This document shows positions 62,479-64,000 of a stretch of 64,000 bases of DNA, piece after piece (position 1 is the stretch's first letter; each line of letters opens with the position of its first letter). A model generated the notes under the pieces. It was given only the letters and a program-made list of their open reading frames with translations, ran no database searches and was not told where the DNA came from. A program made the translations under genes and the position numbers. Source of the DNA: Streptomyces huiliensis (GTDB lineage: Bacteria > Actinomycetota > Actinomycetes > Streptomycetales > Streptomycetaceae); NCBI RefSeq assembly GCF_020037025.1, contig NZ_JAIQLH010000063.1, positions 1 through 64,000 on the forward strand, in the 5' to 3' direction.

Positions 62479-64000
62479 TCACACCGGTCCGGCCACCACC
62501 GCCACCGGCTTGGCCAGCGGCGTCCCCGAGCCGTCGCGGCGCGGGTCGATCTCCGGCAGGACCACGGGCGTGCCGTTGGCCGCCGCGGCGCGGGCCGGAG
62601 CGGGCCCCGCCCAGGCCAGGACGAGGCAGTCCTCGCCCTTGAGGAACCGCTGGCAGCGGACGCCGCCGGTGGCCCGGCCCTTGCGCGGGTACTGGTCGAA
62701 CGGCGTCAGCTTCGCCGTCCCCTCGGAGGCCGCGCCGGGCAACCCGCCCGCGGCCCCGGCCACCGTGAAGACCACCGCGTCCTCCGCCGGGTCGACGGCG
62801 GTGAAGGAGATCACCTTCGCCCCGGCGGACAGCTTGACGCCCGCCATGCCGCCCGCGGGCCGGCCCTGCGGACGCACCTGCCCGGCCTGGTAGCGCAGCA
62901 GCTGGGCGTCGTCGGTGATGAAGACCAGGTCCTCGTCACCGGTCCGCAGCTCGGCGGCGCCCACGACGCGGTCGCCGTCCTTGAGGCCGATGACCTCCAG
63001 CTCGTCCTTGTTGGCCGGGTAGTCCGGCACCACGCGCTTGACGACACCCTGCTCGGTGCCGATGGCGAGCCCCGGCGAGGACTCGTCCAGCGTCGTCAGA
63101 CAGACCACCCGCTCGTCGTCGGCCAGCGACAGGAACTCCGAGAGCGGCACGCCGCCCGCCAGGTTGGGCGCCGCGGCCGTCTCCGGCAGCTGGGGCAGGT
63201 CGATCACCCGCAGCCGCAGCAGCCGCCCGGCCGAGGTCACGACGCCCACCTCGCCCAGCGCCGTGGCCGGGACCGCCGAGACGATCACGTCGTGCTTGAC
63301 CCGCTTGGTCTCGCCCGCGCCGGGCGCGAACGGCTCGCCGGTGGCGGTACGGGCCAGCAGTCCGGTCGAGGAGAGCAGCACCCGGCACGGGTCGTCGGCG
63401 ACCTGGAGCGGCACGGCCGACGCGGGGGCGCCCGCCGACTCCAGCAGGACCGTACGCCGGTCGGTGGCGAACTTCTTCGCGACGTCGGCCAGTTCGGAGG
63501 AGACGAGCTTGCGCAGCTCGGCGTCGGACTCGAGGATCGTCGTCAGCTTCTCGATCTCCGAGGTCAGCTTGGTCTTCTCGTCCTCCAGCTCGATCCGGTC
63601 GAACTTGGTCAGCCGGCGCAGCGGGGTGTCGAGGATGTACTGCGTCTGCACCTCGGAGAGGGAGAAGCGCTCGACGAGTGAAGCCTTCGCCGCCGCGGCG
63701 TTGTCGCTCGATCGGATGATTCTGATGACCTCGTCGATGTCAACGAGCGCCACCAGCAGGCCCTCGACCAGGTGAAGCCGGTCGCGCCGCTTGCCGCGGC
63801 GGAACTCGCTGCGCCGCCGGACCACCTCGAAGCGGTGGTCGACGTAGACCTCCAGCAGCTCCCTCAGACCCAGCGTCAGCGGCTGGCCGTCCACCAGCGC
63901 GACGTTGTTGATGCCGAAGGACTCCTCCATCGGCGTCAGCTTGTAGAGCTGCTCCAGCACGGCCTCGGGGTTGAAGCCGTTCTTGATCTCGATGACCAGC
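62479..64000 (-). CDS. parC: DNA topoisomerase IV subunit A (ParC), C-terminal part, cut by window end
   Basis: The frame is open from the stop at 62479 to base 64000, ~507 residues. Visible are the end of the breakage-reunion domain (LTPMEESFGINNVALVDGQP, LRELLEVYVDHRFEVVRRR), the coiled-coil (LTKFDRIELEDEKTKLTSEI) and several beta-pinwheel blades (GVVTSAGRLLRL, LAIGTEQGVVKRV, VFITDDAQLLRYQ). The catalytic Tyr lies outside the window. No GyrA-box is recognised, which supports ParC rather than GyrA. Confidence 0.92.
   Translation of the reverse strand, partial: LVIEIKNGFNPEAVLEQLYKLTPMEESFGINNVALVDGQPLTLGLRELLEVYVDHRFEVVRRRSEFRRGKRRDRLHLVEGLLVALVDIDEVIRIIRSSDNAAAAKASLVERFSLSEVQTQYILDTPLRRLTKFDRIELEDEKTKLTSEIEKLTTILESDAELRKLVSSELADVAKKFATDRRTVLLESAGAPASAVPLQVADDPCRVLLSSTGLLARTATGEPFAPGAGETKRVKHDVIVSAVPATALGEVGVVTSAGRLLRLRVIDLPQLPETAAAPNLAGGVPLSEFLSLADDERVVCLTTLDESSPGLAIGTEQGVVKRVVPDYPANKDELEVIGLKDGDRVVGAAELRTGDEDLVFITDDAQLLRYQAGQVRPQGRPAGGMAGVKLSAGAKVISFTAVDPAEDAVVFTVAGAAGGLPGAASEGTAKLTPFDQYPRKGRATGGVRCQRFLKGEDCLVLAWAGPAPARAAAANGTPVVLPEIDPRRDGSGTPLAKPVAVVAGPV

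Overview
The window is very GC-rich actinobacterial chromosome, almost certainly Streptomyces or a close relative. Evidence: GTG/TTG starts with strong Shine-Dalgarno sequences, third-position GC so high that long spurious antisense frames are everywhere, an hrdB principal sigma factor with a Lys/Ala-rich N-terminal region, the sporulation regulator whiH immediately upstream of it, and the order rsh - hflX - (siderophore genes) - dinG - lexA - nrdR - nrdJ - rnhB - recQ - whiH - hrdB - parE - parC, which resembles the SCO5794-SCO5836 interval of S. coelicolor as I remember it.

Layout. 1-5.0 kb: 3' end of a RelA/SpoT homologue, a secreted M1 aminopeptidase, hflX, and a trypsin-like lipoprotein. 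5.3-9.9 kb: an NIS-type siderophore operon in which the first gene is an aminotransferase-like protein that lacks the PLP lysine and carries a tail of near-identical 39-residue repeats. 10-17.5 kb: DNA repair and dNTP supply (dinG, lexA with an SOS box, nrdR-nrdJ behind tandem NrdR boxes). 17.5-27.6 kb: a decayed patch, a YdbC-like protein, a TetR/ABC-F divergent pair, a histidine phosphatase, an ADP-ribosylglycohydrolase, RNase HII, and a RecQ helicase fused to a ComF-like phosphoribosyltransferase domain.

27.6-41.7 kb is an accessory block set into the conserved order. Its core (30.8-41.7 kb) is a class V lanthipeptide cluster: an APH-fold kinase (LanK/LxmK type), a HopA1-family protein (LanY/LxmY type), two short precursor peptides with related leaders but different cores, a methyltransferase, an ABC exporter, an F420-dependent luciferase-like oxidoreductase (LxmJ type), a cysteine decarboxylase-like flavoprotein fused to a kinase-like domain, and a double-domain M16 peptidase. 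No LanB, LanC, LanM, LanKC, LanL, YcaO or TfuA gene is present. Likely scheme: Ser/Thr phosphorylation and elimination by kinase plus HopA1 protein, ring closure, AviMeCys formation at the C-terminal TYxxxC of both peptides, optional Dha reduction to D-Ala, methylation, leader removal by M16, and export. The two precursor genes lie between an 18-bp and a 15-bp perfect hairpin, probably to set their expression apart from the enzymes.

41.7-64 kb returns to core genes: DUF4192 protein, a degenerate ~114-bp repeat tract, a glycogen-debranching-like protein, a Nudix/NrtR-like regulator, an ABC transporter, whiH, hrdB, a secreted trypsin, a DUF7455 protein, parE, a two-component system with a membrane protein, an orphan CitB-type regulator, an Fe-box-preceded sucrase/ferredoxin-like protein, a CobW-type metallochaperone GTPase, and the 3' part of parC running off the end.
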